From JAEUIE01 sp046350055 (GTDB taxonomy: Bacteria > Planctomycetota > Planctomycetia > Gemmatales > HRBIN36), in the NCBI GenBank assembly GCA_046350055.1, contig JAXMBC010000001.1, forward strand, positions 2,480,001 to 2,544,000: a stretch of DNA of 64,000 nucleotides. The letters run 5' to 3'. This document shows, in pieces, positions 7,702 to 16,264 of this stretch. A model generated the notes under the pieces. It was not told the origin of the DNA, made no database searches, and saw only the letters and a program-made list of their open reading frames with translations. The position numbers were made by a program, and so were the translations under genes. Within the stretch, counting starts at the first letter, position 1. The number at the start of each line of letters is the position of its first letter.

Positions 7702-10182
7702 TCAAGTGGTAGCAATCGGGAGATACATGGTGAACGTGGTACCCAGCCCTGGCCTGGTATCAAACTGCAGGGCAGCTTTGTGACCGCGAATAATGCCCAC
7801 GACTGCAGCCAGACCGAGACCGCGTCCCTTCGACTTGGTGGTAAAGAAGGGATCGAACAGCTGGCTCTGTACTTCCGGTGTGATGCCAGTCCCCTGATCG
7901 CTGACCTCAAAATAGACGAAGTCGCCTGCCTTGGCATCGTGGGCGAGCACCTGGCAGCTATGCAGCGATGTGTCGTTCATGGTACGCAGTCCGGTGGTGA
8001 TGCTTACCTGCCCCCGTTTGGTGCCATGCGCTTCGGCAGCGTTACTGATCAGGTTCATGATGACCTGGCGAATCTGTGTCAGATCACCCACCACTTCGGG
8101 CAGAGAGGGCGAGAGCTCCATTTTCAGTGTACCCGACTGCTGAACCAGGCTCTTGAGTATTTCGGTAACTTCGAGCACCACAACGGAAAGATCGAACGGT
8201 TTCTGCTCGCGTTTGCCTTTGCCGGCGTAGGCGAGCAGTTGCTGGGTGAGTTCGGTGGCACGCGAAGCGGCTTGCAGCGAGGAATGAAGATAGGTGTATG
8301 CAGGGTGGGTGGGGCTTAATTCGGATTGAGCCAGATCGATGAAACCGAAGATGGCAGTGAGCAACCCGTTGAAATCGTGGGCGATGGTGCCGGCAAGCAG
8401 CCCCAGACTATCGAGTCGCTGGGTCTGCTGGAGCTGTTCCTCGAACTTACGACGTTCGCTGATATCGCGGTGGAAGCAGGCAATGCCCGTGGCATCGTGA
8501 TGCGAACCCCGCACCGGGTAGTACATCGAATCGAGGATGAGCGAATCACGGCCGGTGCCATTTCGCGAGGAGTCCATGTCGAGGACATGCTCCGGGTTTT
8601 CCACGATTTCCCCGGCGAGGGCATGCTCAGCCATGAGAGTATCCGAAGGGGAGAGAGCATGCTGCTGACGCAGAATGTTGGCTTCCCCGGGGATCATGGT
8701 GCGCCGCAGTTTCTGCAGAATGATGTCCATTGCGGGGTTCTGACGGCGGAGGACCCCTTCTTTATCAAAGACCTGAATGCCAACCGGGGCACCTTGAATC
8801 ACGGCAGAGAGCAGTTGCTCGCGCTTCATGAGTTCTTCGGACGCCAGGTGATAGGCGGTTTTGTCTTCGATGATGAAACTGATCCGTGTCGCAGAACTAT
8901 CGGACATCAGGATGGGCGACACATTGACTTCCAGCCACAAATTGGAACGGGCGTCCCAGGCTTCGAAACGAACAGCCTTGCGGTCCCGCAGTGCCTGCTG
9001 CGCCACGGACTTCCAGAGAAGTTCCAGCTTTCCTTCCAACCGGGCTGAGGTGATTAGGCCCCAAGCTCCATCCTGGTAGAGCTGGGGCCAGAGCCGCTGC
9101 AGGGCGGTGTTGCCCCAGAGTATTTTCAGATCGCCATCCTCACGTACCTCGGCAATGCCCATGCAGGCATTAGCGCTTTCCACGAAGGCATGCAGGGTAG
9201 CCTGGCTTTCCCGCAGTGCCCGCTCGGCTCTGGCATGCTCATGATTTTCAAAACTGAGCGAGACGAAATCGGCAACAGCACCCGCAAAGGCCTGTTCCTC
9301 GAGTGTCCAGTCCCGTTCAGCCCCGACGTGCTCATGGCAGACAATGCCAATCTCCCTGCCATGCAGGCGGATGGGCACATCCAGCATGGAGGTAATGCCG
9401 AGCGGTTTCAGATAGCCTTCGGTGTATTCCCGGGTCCGTTCGTCGGTGCGTGCTGAACTGGCAGCGATGGTGCGCGAATGCTCCAGGGATTCGAAGTAGC
9501 GCGGGTAATCTCTGGCTTTCAGCTCGAGCCCGGCGCTGAAGTGGTTCAGCGACTGCTGATACAGACAGTGACAACGAATGGACTGTTGTCCTTCCGTGAA
9601 CAGCCAGATACTGACGCGATCCACTCCCAGGGTGTTGCTGGCAACGGTGCAGAGTGTCTGCAGGGCACGATCCAGCGAATCATGATCGGTCTTGCCCAGA
9701 CTCACCAGTGCCTGATGGAAGCGATTAGCCTGCTCCGTCTGCTTATTGAGTTGCTGATCTTCTGGCGGGGGGCTGCGGAGGACGCGTTCACCCGTCGGGA
9801 AGAAGAGCTTCATCACACCGACAACACGGCCCTGCTCGCTGCGTACCGGCCAGGCCCAGGCATGCAGGTTGACTGTTCTGCCATCCTTGCGTCGTCGCTG
9901 CAATTGAATGCCCGACATGGTCTGGCCACCCAGGCAGCGCAGGAACCAGGCCTGATTGTCTTCCCAGAACTCGTTGGGCACATTGGGGGAAGGCTTGCCC
10001 AGCACTTCTTCGCTGCGCCAGCCAAAGAGTTTTTCAGCGGAGTTATTCCAGAGCTGAATGCGACCCTGGGTATCGAGCTGAATAACCGCAGCGCTGGAGT
10101 TTTCCATCAAGGCCGGGAAAGGAGGTAAGGATTCCTGTGCTTGCAGTACTTCCTGGCCAGCAGAATGAGCGTCAACAGACAT
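7702..10182 (-). CDS. PAS/GAF-domain sensor histidine kinase, soluble
   Basis: 826 residues from ATG 10182; a TTG two codons upstream is less likely. Domains in order: PAS (about 23-130, AAVIQLDTQGRIQLWN), GAF (about 165-315), a second PAS (about 325-440), a third PAS with a PAC-like end (about 455-578, HRDISERRKFEEQL), HisKA with the phospho-acceptor in IAHDFN (His602), and HATPase_c (N box NLISNAAEA, DQGTGI, GRGLGLAAV). No transmembrane segment and no receiver domain are present, so it senses intracellular signals and must signal to a response regulator encoded elsewhere. No response regulator is in this window, which makes it an orphan kinase. Confidence 0.88.
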   Translation of the reverse strand: MSVDAHSAGQEVLQAQESLPPFPALMENSSAAVIQLDTQGRIQLWNNSAEKLFGWRSEEVLGKPSPNVPNEFWEDNQAWFLRCLGGQTMSGIQLQRRRKDGRTVNLHAWAWPVRSEQGRVVGVMKLFFPTGERVLRSPPPEDQQLNKQTEQANRFHQALVSLGKTDHDSLDRALQTLCTVASNTLGVDRVSIWLFTEGQQSIRCHCLYQQSLNHFSAGLELKARDYPRYFESLEHSRTIAASSARTDERTREYTEGYLKPLGITSMLDVPIRLHGREIGIVCHEHVGAERDWTLEEQAFAGAVADFVSLSFENHEHARAERALRESQATLHAFVESANACMGIAEVREDGDLKILWGNTALQRLWPQLYQDGAWGLITSARLEGKLELLWKSVAQQALRDRKAVRFEAWDARSNLWLEVNVSPILMSDSSATRISFIIEDKTAYHLASEELMKREQLLSAVIQGAPVGIQVFDKEGVLRRQNPAMDIILQKLRRTMIPGEANILRQQHALSPSDTLMAEHALAGEIVENPEHVLDMDSSRNGTGRDSLILDSMYYPVRGSHHDATGIACFHRDISERRKFEEQLQQTQRLDSLGLLAGTIAHDFNGLLTAIFGFIDLAQSELSPTHPAYTYLHSSLQAASRATELTQQLLAYAGKGKREQKPFDLSVVVLEVTEILKSLVQQSGTLKMELSPSLPEVVGDLTQIRQVIMNLISNAAEAHGTKRGQVSITTGLRTMNDTSLHSCQVLAHDAKAGDFVYFEVSDQGTGITPEVQSQLFDPFFTTKSKGRGLGLAAVVGIIRGHKAALQFDTRPGLGTTFTMYLPIATT

Positions 10183-10243
10183 TGCCAATACTCACCATTT
10201 GTTCCCCTCAGCATAGCATGGCAAGTGATGATTACTACTGAAT

Positions 10244-11140
10244 TCACGGGACAAGCAGTGCAGCAGGGTGCTGGTATTGCGAGAGAAACTGCCAGATGCG
10301 TTCCGTGGCATCAATGGTCTTGATGCGGGGGCCGAGCACCTCTTCAGGCACACCTACGTCTCGACCGCCGGGCCAATGATGTCCCAACCCGAAACATCGG
10401 GTGTACATCACACAGGCGGGATCATCTGGAAGGGTGCCTATCGTAGCATGTTCAATCTGCTCGCCATGCTCTGACTTGCCGCCGATCAGGTGAAACCGGC
10501 TGGTGGTGGTCCAAAGGTGCAGTTGTTCCAGCACAGCAGGTCGCACAGTAGGCTGGTTCGTCCAGGGGGAGATGATCTTTCCGCCCTGCCAGGGTACCAG
10601 CGGATCTTCCGAGCCGATGAGGAAGTAGGTAGGGATCGGGCGAGGGGGTGGTCCTGATTTGAAATATGGCAGTCCTGCGACGGGAGCGATGGCAGCAAGC
10701 CGGTCTCCCAGTTCGACAGCCAGACGAAAGGTCAGACCAGCACCATTGGAGAAGCCGGTCGAATATATCCGGCTCGTATCAATGGGTAAGTCTGTAGCCA
10801 CCTTGTCCAGGATAGCCCGAACGAAGCCGACATCATCAGCATTGCCGGTGGGAGCAGCAGTAGTGGCTCCGCCCAGGTTCCAAAGCTGAGGATTGAAACG
10901 GAAACTGGGCTTTTCATCGGGTTGGGGAGAGGTTCCCTCGGGAGCAACCACGATGAATCCCCCGTGCTCGGCTTGTTGCAGCCAGCGGCTGTGAAAGAGC
11001 ATGATGCGGGCAGTGCCCCCGGCACCATGAAACGCCAGGACGACGGGATAGGGGGGCTGCCCGGTGGTGGGCGTATAGAGCCGATAGCTGCGTATTCGCC
11101 CCTGATGTTCCAGTGTGAAGGTGTGGAGGCCGGATTCCAT
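10244..11140 (-). CDS. LpqC/PHB-depolymerase-type esterase
   Basis: 298 residues from the ATG at 11140. An alpha/beta hydrolase with the oxyanion region LAFHGAGG (about 36-42), nucleophile elbow GFSNG (Ser131), a later Asp in IGSEDPLVPW and a His in the GLGHHWPGG region, the arrangement of the LpqC/feruloyl-esterase/PHB-depolymerase group. The open frame continues upstream to 11422, but that part runs antisense through the cytochrome-like gene and looks non-coding, so the start is set at 11140; a TTG at about 11179 is the alternative. With this start no signal peptide is evident. It is divergent from the cytochrome gene. Confidence 0.72.
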   Translation of the reverse strand: MESGLHTFTLEHQGRIRSYRLYTPTTGQPPYPVVLAFHGAGGTARIMLFHSRWLQQAEHGGFIVVAPEGTSPQPDEKPSFRFNPQLWNLGGATTAAPTGNADDVGFVRAILDKVATDLPIDTSRIYSTGFSNGAGLTFRLAVELGDRLAAIAPVAGLPYFKSGPPPRPIPTYFLIGSEDPLVPWQGGKIISPWTNQPTVRPAVLEQLHLWTTTSRFHLIGGKSEHGEQIEHATIGTLPDDPACVMYTRCFGLGHHWPGGRDVGVPEEVLGPRIKTIDATERIWQFLSQYQHPAALLVP

Positions 11141-11249
11141 GCAGAATGTTCGCTTTCCGTCGTGCAGTAGCTTGACCAAGTCAAACGGGCATGTTACCGT
11201 TTGCACTTGTTGTTCATCGTGTTCTCTTTCCGATTCTGAAGGGGCTCTA

Positions 11250-11609
11250 ATGCGTCGCACATGGGTTAGTTTACTGGCTGTACTGGCAATTGCAGGCACC
11301 ACGCTCGGCTTTATCGCTGAAGATGCCAAGTACACCACCAAGGAAGTCATGAACAAGGCCCAGAAGGGTGGCCTGATGAAGAAGGTGCTGGATGGCAAGG
11401 CCAGTGATGCAGAAAAGGCCAAGCTGGTCGAATACTACGAATCCCTGCCCCTTCATGCACCTAACAAGGGCGATGCTGCAGCTTACAAGAAGCTGACCGA
11501 GAATATGGTGACTGCTGCCAAGGCTGCTCAGAAGGGCGAAGATGGCTGGAAGCAGAAGCTTCAGCGGGCTGCAGCCAACTGCAAGGCCTGCCACGACAAC
11601 TACAAATAA
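11250..11609 (+). CDS. Secreted small c-type cytochrome with C-terminal CxxCH
   Basis: 119 residues. Signal peptide about 1-21 (MRRTWVSLLAVLAIAG), then a Lys-rich four-helix-like region, and a single haem-binding motif CKACH six residues from the C-terminus. A C-terminal CxxCH on a helical bundle is the arrangement of class II cytochromes c (cytochrome c-prime/c556 type). It is probably exported and haemylated in the periplasm, serving electron transfer or NO binding; the partner is unknown. The SD sequence GAAGGGG precedes ATG 11250. It lies 92 bases before another small exported protein in the same direction. Confidence 0.7.
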   Translation: MRRTWVSLLAVLAIAGTTLGFIAEDAKYTTKEVMNKAQKGGLMKKVLDGKASDAEKAKLVEYYESLPLHAPNKGDAAAYKKLTENMVTAAKAAQKGEDGWKQKLQRAAANCKACHDNYK

Positions 11610-11701
11610 GCCGGCTGGAACCAGCCTGCTTGAGGGCATATACTAATTTCTTACTGGTTGCACCTGCACCAGTTATGCTAACCTCTCACAGGAGTTGAAT
11701 C

Positions 11702-12004
11702 ATGCGTCATGTTCTGGCTGTCGTCTGTTTGCTGGCTTGCCTCGGTTTCGTCACCGCTTCTGACGTCACCCTTGATGGCAAGGTCTGCTGTGCCAAGTGC
11801 GAACTGGGCAAGGAAAAGTCCTGTGCCACTGTGGTAGTGGTGAAGGAAAAAGACAAGGAAGTGATGTACTACTTCGACAAGGACAGCAACAAGAAGTTCC
11901 ACAAGGACTATTGCTCCGGCAGCTCCGAAGCTAAAGTCGTGGGCAAGGTAACCGAAAAGGACGGCAAGAAGTGGGTGGCCGTCGAGAAGATTGAAAAGAA
12001 ATAG
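11702..12004 (+). CDS. Small secreted Cys-containing protein (DUF6370-like)
   Basis: 100 residues with a signal peptide (about 1-19) and a short mature domain holding VCCAKCELG and later KDYC; the four mature Cys residues could bind a metal or form disulfides. The pattern resembles the small planctomycete proteins grouped as DUF6370, though I make that link from memory. Lys content is very high. CAGGAG seven bases before the ATG is a strong ribosome binding site. A perfect bidirectional terminator follows the stop. Confidence 0.65.
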   Translation: MRHVLAVVCLLACLGFVTASDVTLDGKVCCAKCELGKEKSCATVVVVKEKDKEVMYYFDKDSNKKFHKDYCSGSSEAKVVGKVTEKDGKKWVAVEKIEKK

Positions 12005-12020
12005 TCATACCTTGACTGAC

Positions 12021-12050
12021 ACAAACCCACGGTGCTTACCGTGGGTTTGT
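12021..12050. terminator. Bidirectional terminator between convergent genes
   Basis: A perfect 12-bp stem (ACAAACCCACGG / CCGTGGGTTTGT) with loop TGCTTA and T-rich flanks (TTTGTTGCTTT on plus), sitting between the stops at 12004 (+) and 12055 (-). Confidence 0.8.
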
Positions 12051-12054
12051 TGCT

Positions 12055-12744
12055 TTATGTGGTAATGTTTTCGCTGACGATCGGCTTGCTCCTGGCCAGC
12101 TTCCATTCCGACCACATCATGAAGAGCATGGGTAGCACCGAGATGATGATGATACCCAGAATCACATAGGAGAAGTTCTTCTTCACCGGCTCGAGGTTGC
12201 CAAACCCGTAGCCGATCAGAGTGAAGAAGACCACCCAGACGATACCGCCCGCCACATTGTAAATGGCAAAGCGGCGGTACGTCATCTTGCCGATGCCTGC
12301 CACGAATGGCCCAAAGGTACGGGCGATGGGCACAAACCGGCACAGCACAATCGTGAAACTACCCCAGCGTTCATAAAAGTCCTGGGCATACAGCAGATGC
12401 TTCTTGTTGAAGAAGATGGACTTCTCCCAGCGGAAGACCTTCGGCCCCAGGTAATATCCCACTGCGTAGTTGACCGCATCGCCAAGGATAGCCGCGACAA
12501 TCATCAGGATGATCAGGTATGTGACATTCAGTGGCGAATCCGGTGTAGCAGCCAGCGCACCCAGTGCGAAGAGCAGTGAATCACCTGGCAGAAACGGTGT
12601 GACTACCAGCCCGGTCTCGCAGAAGATGATGGCAAAGACAACGACATAGAGCCACGGGCCGAGCTGATCCGCCCACTTGTTCAGATGGACATTGAGGTGC
12701 AGAAACAGATCAATCAAATCGTGAAAGCTCAGCTCAGCCAGCAT
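12055..12744 (-). CDS. DedA-family membrane protein
   Basis: 229 residues with about five hydrophobic segments. The family signature is clear: ETGLVVTPFLPGDSLLF near the N-terminus, then GDAVNYAVGYYLG, and FVPIARTFGPFVAG-x-GKM in the second half. DedA proteins are inner-membrane flippases or transporters linked to undecaprenyl phosphate/phospholipid recycling and envelope homeostasis. uppP, acting on the same lipid carrier, is 6 kb away but not in the same operon. The gene ends at the shared terminator at 12021-12050. Confidence 0.88.
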   Translation of the reverse strand: MLAELSFHDLIDLFLHLNVHLNKWADQLGPWLYVVVFAIIFCETGLVVTPFLPGDSLLFALGALAATPDSPLNVTYLIILMIVAAILGDAVNYAVGYYLGPKVFRWEKSIFFNKKHLLYAQDFYERWGSFTIVLCRFVPIARTFGPFVAGIGKMTYRRFAIYNVAGGIVWVVFFTLIGYGFGNLEPVKKNFSYVILGIIIISVLPMLFMMWSEWKLARSKPIVSENITT

Positions 12745-12825
12745 GCGGAAATCCCTGGTTGGAATGGATACTCTTCCCTGAAGTGCATAGGGTATCCGAG
12801 CTACGGATTCCTACAAGGTGAGTTC

Positions 12826-15102
12826 ATGCGTGCATTGTTCTGTATAGTCGCTCTGCTGGTTGTTGGTTTCGCCTCAGCAGCTCCGCAACACGCTCTCACC
12901 ACGCCCGCTCTTGCCAGTGAATTGCAAGCTGCAGTGCACCAGGCCATCCAGGCCAAGCAGATACCCGGCGCTGTGATTCTGGTGCTGCATCAGGGACAGG
13001 TGCTGCATCATGCTGCGTATGGTCATCGGGCTTTGGTGCCACAGGCTGAACCCATGACTACTGATACGCTGTTCGACATGGCATCGATGACCAAGCCTAT
13101 TGCGACCGTTACCTGCATCATGAAACTGTACGAGCAGGGTAAGCTCCAGCTTACCGACAAGGCGAGCCAGCATCTGCCGTCCTTTCAGGGGCATGGCAAG
13201 GAAGCTATCACCATTGCCCAGTTGCTTCTCCATGTCGGCGGATTGATTGCGGATAATGCCCAGGAGGATTTTGAGCATGGATACGAGGAAGCGCTTCGCC
13301 GGATCGACGCCCTCAAACTCCAGGCATCACCCGGCACCCGCTTTATCTACAGCGATATTGGCTATATTGTGCTCGGGCGAATTGTGGAGAAGTTAACGGG
13401 GAAACCACTCGATCAGGTCGCCCAGGAGTGGGTCTTTACGCCGCTGGGGATGAAGGATACGGGATTCCATCGTTTGCCGGGCACACCTCGGCTGCTGGCA
13501 CGCATTGCACCCACGGAAGTAGACAATGGTCAGATGCTGCGTGGCATCGTGCATGATCCGCGGGGCCAGCGGCTGAACGGTGTTGCCGGGCACGCCGGGC
13601 TCTTTACCACTTCATCAGATATGCAACGGTTCCTCACGATGTTGCTGAATCAGGGGGCACCGATCCTGAAACCCGAAACCATTTGCCTTTTCACGCAGGC
13701 ACATCATCTGCCCGGGGGCAACCTGCGTACTTATGGCTGGGATGTTGATACGTTCTATTCCGCACCCCGGGGTGATGCATTCCCGGTTGGCTTGAGCTTT
13801 GGCCACACCGGCTTCACCGGCACCTCGGCCTGGATAGATCCTACCAGCGAGACTGCAGTATTGATCTTGACCAGCCGACTTCACCCCGACGGGAAGGGCA
13901 ATGCGGTGCCGCTTCGAAGAACAGTCGCAGACATTGTGGGCAAACATCTGAACCGGAAGCCAGCACGCAGTGCTGTGCGGGTCGGCATCGATGTGTTGAG
14001 GCAGGGCTATTTCAAAGCCATTGAAACCAAACGCATCGGCCTGGTCACCAATCACACCGGCGTGGCCCGTGATGGCATGTCAACGATTGATATTCTCCAC
14101 CAGGCCAGCAACATCAAGCTTGTCGCACTGTTCAGCCCGGAACATGGCATCCGGGGCCAGATAGACGAGAAGGTGAAGGATAGTATTGATGCCAGGACGG
14201 GGCTACCTGTCTACAGCCTGTATGGCGAGCATCGCAAACCCACCGCAGAACAGTTGCATGGTATCGACATTCTGGTGTATGACGTGCAGGACATTGGCTG
14301 CCGGTTCTACACCTACATCAGCACCCTGGGGCTGGTACTGGAGGCAGCTGCGGCGCAGAACATCCCTGTCGTGGTGCTGGATCGTCCCAACCCTGTCAAC
14401 GGAATCACGGTTCAGGGGCCGATGCTCGATGCAGGCAGGGAATCGTTCATTGCCTGGCATCGGCTGCCGGTGCGGCATGGTATGACAGTGGGGGAACTGG
14501 CCCAACTCTTTAACGCAGAACGCAAGATCGGTGCCAGGCTAACCGTCATCCCCATGAAGGACTGGCGACGCAGCGACGATTACTCACAGACCGGGCTGGC
14601 CTGGGTGAACCCCTCACCGAACATGCGTTCCCTCTATGCTGCCTGGTTGTATCCAGGTGTAGGGCTGCTGGAGATGACCAACCTGAGTGTGGGGCGAGGC
14701 ACGGATCGTCCGTTTGAAACGATTGGTGCTCCCTGGATAGACAGCACACTGTGGGCCAGCCATCTGGCATTGGAAAAGGTGCCGGGTGTGCGGTTTATGC
14801 CGACGCGGTTTACATCCACGAGCAGTATGTATGCCGGTAAGGAATGTCAGGGGGTCAGCATGGTGATGGAGGACGTCAGTAAGGTCAACCCGATCCAGGT
14901 GGGGCTGGCCCTAGGCGTCACACTGAAGCGTCTCTATCCACGAGACTGGCAGACGCGGAATATGAACACACTGTTGCTGTGCGAAGAGGTGACGAAGGGA
15001 ATTGAACAGGGCAAGCCTGTAGCAGAACTACTGAAGCTATGTGAAAAGAACCTCGAGAGTTTTCTCGAGGTTCGCAAGAAGTATCTGCTGTATGAGAAGT
15101 AA
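12826..15102 (+). CDS. Beta-lactamase-type serine hydrolase fused to NamZ/DUF1343
   Basis: 758 residues from ATG 12826, where a signal peptide begins (MRALFCIVALLVVGFASA); the open frame further upstream runs antisense into dedA and is rejected. Residues about 25-370 form a class C beta-lactamase/esterase domain: SMTK (Ser87, Lys90), IYSDIGY in place of YxN, and GHTG in place of KTG. Residues about 383-758 are DUF1343, the NamZ family of exo-beta-N-acetylmuramidases (LVTNHTG, LFSPEHGIRG, YDVQDIGCRFYTY, PNPV). This suggests an exported peptidoglycan-degrading or recycling enzyme in which one half attacks an ester/amide or muropeptide and the other removes terminal MurNAc. A perfect 11-bp hairpin lies inside the coding end (15048-15073). 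Confidence 0.85.
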   Translation: MRALFCIVALLVVGFASAAPQHALTTPALASELQAAVHQAIQAKQIPGAVILVLHQGQVLHHAAYGHRALVPQAEPMTTDTLFDMASMTKPIATVTCIMKLYEQGKLQLTDKASQHLPSFQGHGKEAITIAQLLLHVGGLIADNAQEDFEHGYEEALRRIDALKLQASPGTRFIYSDIGYIVLGRIVEKLTGKPLDQVAQEWVFTPLGMKDTGFHRLPGTPRLLARIAPTEVDNGQMLRGIVHDPRGQRLNGVAGHAGLFTTSSDMQRFLTMLLNQGAPILKPETICLFTQAHHLPGGNLRTYGWDVDTFYSAPRGDAFPVGLSFGHTGFTGTSAWIDPTSETAVLILTSRLHPDGKGNAVPLRRTVADIVGKHLNRKPARSAVRVGIDVLRQGYFKAIETKRIGLVTNHTGVARDGMSTIDILHQASNIKLVALFSPEHGIRGQIDEKVKDSIDARTGLPVYSLYGEHRKPTAEQLHGIDILVYDVQDIGCRFYTYISTLGLVLEAAAAQNIPVVVLDRPNPVNGITVQGPMLDAGRESFIAWHRLPVRHGMTVGELAQLFNAERKIGARLTVIPMKDWRRSDDYSQTGLAWVNPSPNMRSLYAAWLYPGVGLLEMTNLSVGRGTDRPFETIGAPWIDSTLWASHLALEKVPGVRFMPTRFTSTSSMYAGKECQGVSMVMEDVSKVNPIQVGLALGVTLKRLYPRDWQTRNMNTLLLCEEVTKGIEQGKPVAELLKLCEKNLESFLEVRKKYLLYEK

Positions 15103-15104
15103 CG

Positions 15105-15836
15105 TTACTGATTGTCTTCCGCGATACGTTTCATGATCCACTGGTCGATGTCACGCATCATGGCGGGATGGAGCTTGTCTGTTGTATCGTAGGTCTTGAA
15201 GTCGACATTCATGCCAGCGGTGTAAAGGAGCTTGCGATCCTGACGAGCCTGCTGGATGGTGAACTGTTCGTTATCCAGGCCATGCCCCATGAAGACCGGA
15301 AGCTGTCGCGTCTGGCTGAGACGCCAGAGAGGGCCATTCTTGGGCAGTTTGCTGTTGAGAGCAATGACTCCGGCAAACTTGCTGGGGAACGCGAAGGCCA
15401 GGCGATAGGCCTGAATAGCGCCTTCCCCAACGCCGGCGAGGAAGATGCGATCGGCATGCACAGGCAGACGGTCGTAGGTGTCGGCCAGGGCGGACATGAC
15501 ATAGTCTTCGAGTTCAGCCGTCAGGCCTGCGTCAGCATCCCAGTGGAAGCCCTGGCGGCCGTCAGAACGGTACATCGGTACAGTACCCCGCAAGCCGGTG
15601 CAGATGTAATTGCGGCGGCTGAGGTGAGGCATGAGCTTCTTGATCTGCTGCTCATTATTCCCTTCCCGGTGAAAGAAGAGAATGTGTGGGTACTCGTAGG
15701 TAGAGGTAAACCCGGTAGGCATGAAGGTGAGCAGGCGGTGAGCGCGGTCAGTCTCAACGACTGATTTGTAGTAGCCCTCGTCAATCTTGGGGGCGACGCA
15801 TGTCATCACAGGTTCCGTCCAGCGAGTATGAGTCAT
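15105..15836 (-). CDS. Alpha/beta hydrolase-fold protein lacking the nucleophile Ser
   Basis: 243 residues from ATG 15836; upstream codons to 16037 look non-coding. The protein resembles the phospholipase/carboxylesterase group: a strand with ILFFHREG, a nucleophile-elbow strand IFLAGVGEGA, Asp188 in FMGHGLDNE and His223 in KLHPAMM. At the elbow the usual G-x-S-x-G reads G-V-G-E-G, so Gly137 replaces the catalytic Ser while the Asp and His positions remain. It may be a non-catalytic member or use a different residue. There is no signal peptide. It is convergent with the NamZ fusion, two bases apart. Confidence 0.65.
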   Translation of the reverse strand: MTHTRWTEPVMTCVAPKIDEGYYKSVVETDRAHRLLTFMPTGFTSTYEYPHILFFHREGNNEQQIKKLMPHLSRRNYICTGLRGTVPMYRSDGRQGFHWDADAGLTAELEDYVMSALADTYDRLPVHADRIFLAGVGEGAIQAYRLAFAFPSKFAGVIALNSKLPKNGPLWRLSQTRQLPVFMGHGLDNEQFTIQQARQDRKLLYTAGMNVDFKTYDTTDKLHPAMMRDIDQWIMKRIAEDNQ

Positions 15837-16264
15837 GAGAGTGCTTTCTGTCAGTCGAAACGACCGGGACGATTGTGCCGGTGGTATGACGGAAATGGTT
15901 GCCGATGTTGGAGTTGCGTCGAACAATTCCTCAAGCGGTTGGCTAAGTCTACTGTGATGAAAAGGGTGTGTCAACGCACGCTGATGATGAAGCGAGCGGA
16001 AAACCGGTCGAAATGGCCGCTCAGGCACCGTGCGCATCGGTTGGGGAATCTGCGGAAAGAAACGAAGGAATGAGAAGGGGGGAAAAGACTACCGGTTAGG
16101 TAAAGTTTAACGACACCCTAACCGTTAAGACCGTTACATCTTGTGAATCGAACTTTCTCATTCAAGCATGCGGCGAGTTGCGTCAGGCAGAACATTGGAT
16201 CGGAAACTGGTGTTTTTGGCACTTTTAGACGTCGCCAGGGGATATAAATACTGTACGGATGTAC
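15837..16264. other. Intergenic region of 428 bp
   Basis: No convincing gene. It contains the 5' region of the minus-strand hydrolase gene and, at 16093-16124, an 8-bp inverted repeat (CGGTTAGG / CCTAACCG) with a 16-base spacer, followed by another ACCGTTA. The hairpin has no T-run on either strand, so a terminator call would be weak. Confidence 0.5.

Noticed and set aside
11141..11422. N-terminal extension of the esterase
   Set aside because: Would run antisense through the signal peptide and body of the cytochrome-like gene, which has a good ribosome binding site and CxxCH motif.
12685..12825. N-terminal extension of the beta-lactamase/NamZ fusion
   Set aside because: Overlaps the dedA start region in antisense; the signal peptide begins exactly at ATG 12826.
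15048..15073. Perfect 11-bp hairpin (GAACCTCGAGA / TCTCGAGGTTC) as terminator
   Set aside because: Lies inside the coding end of the NamZ fusion with no T-run; amino-acid sequence there is continuous, so probably incidental.
15837..16037. N-terminal extension of the serine-less hydrolase
   Set aside because: Extra 67 residues are His/Arg/Pro-rich and do not resemble the family; the homologous part begins after ATG 15836.
16093..16124. Terminator downstream of the UxaC-like gene
   Set aside because: The 8-bp inverted repeat has a 16-base spacer and no T-run in either direction.
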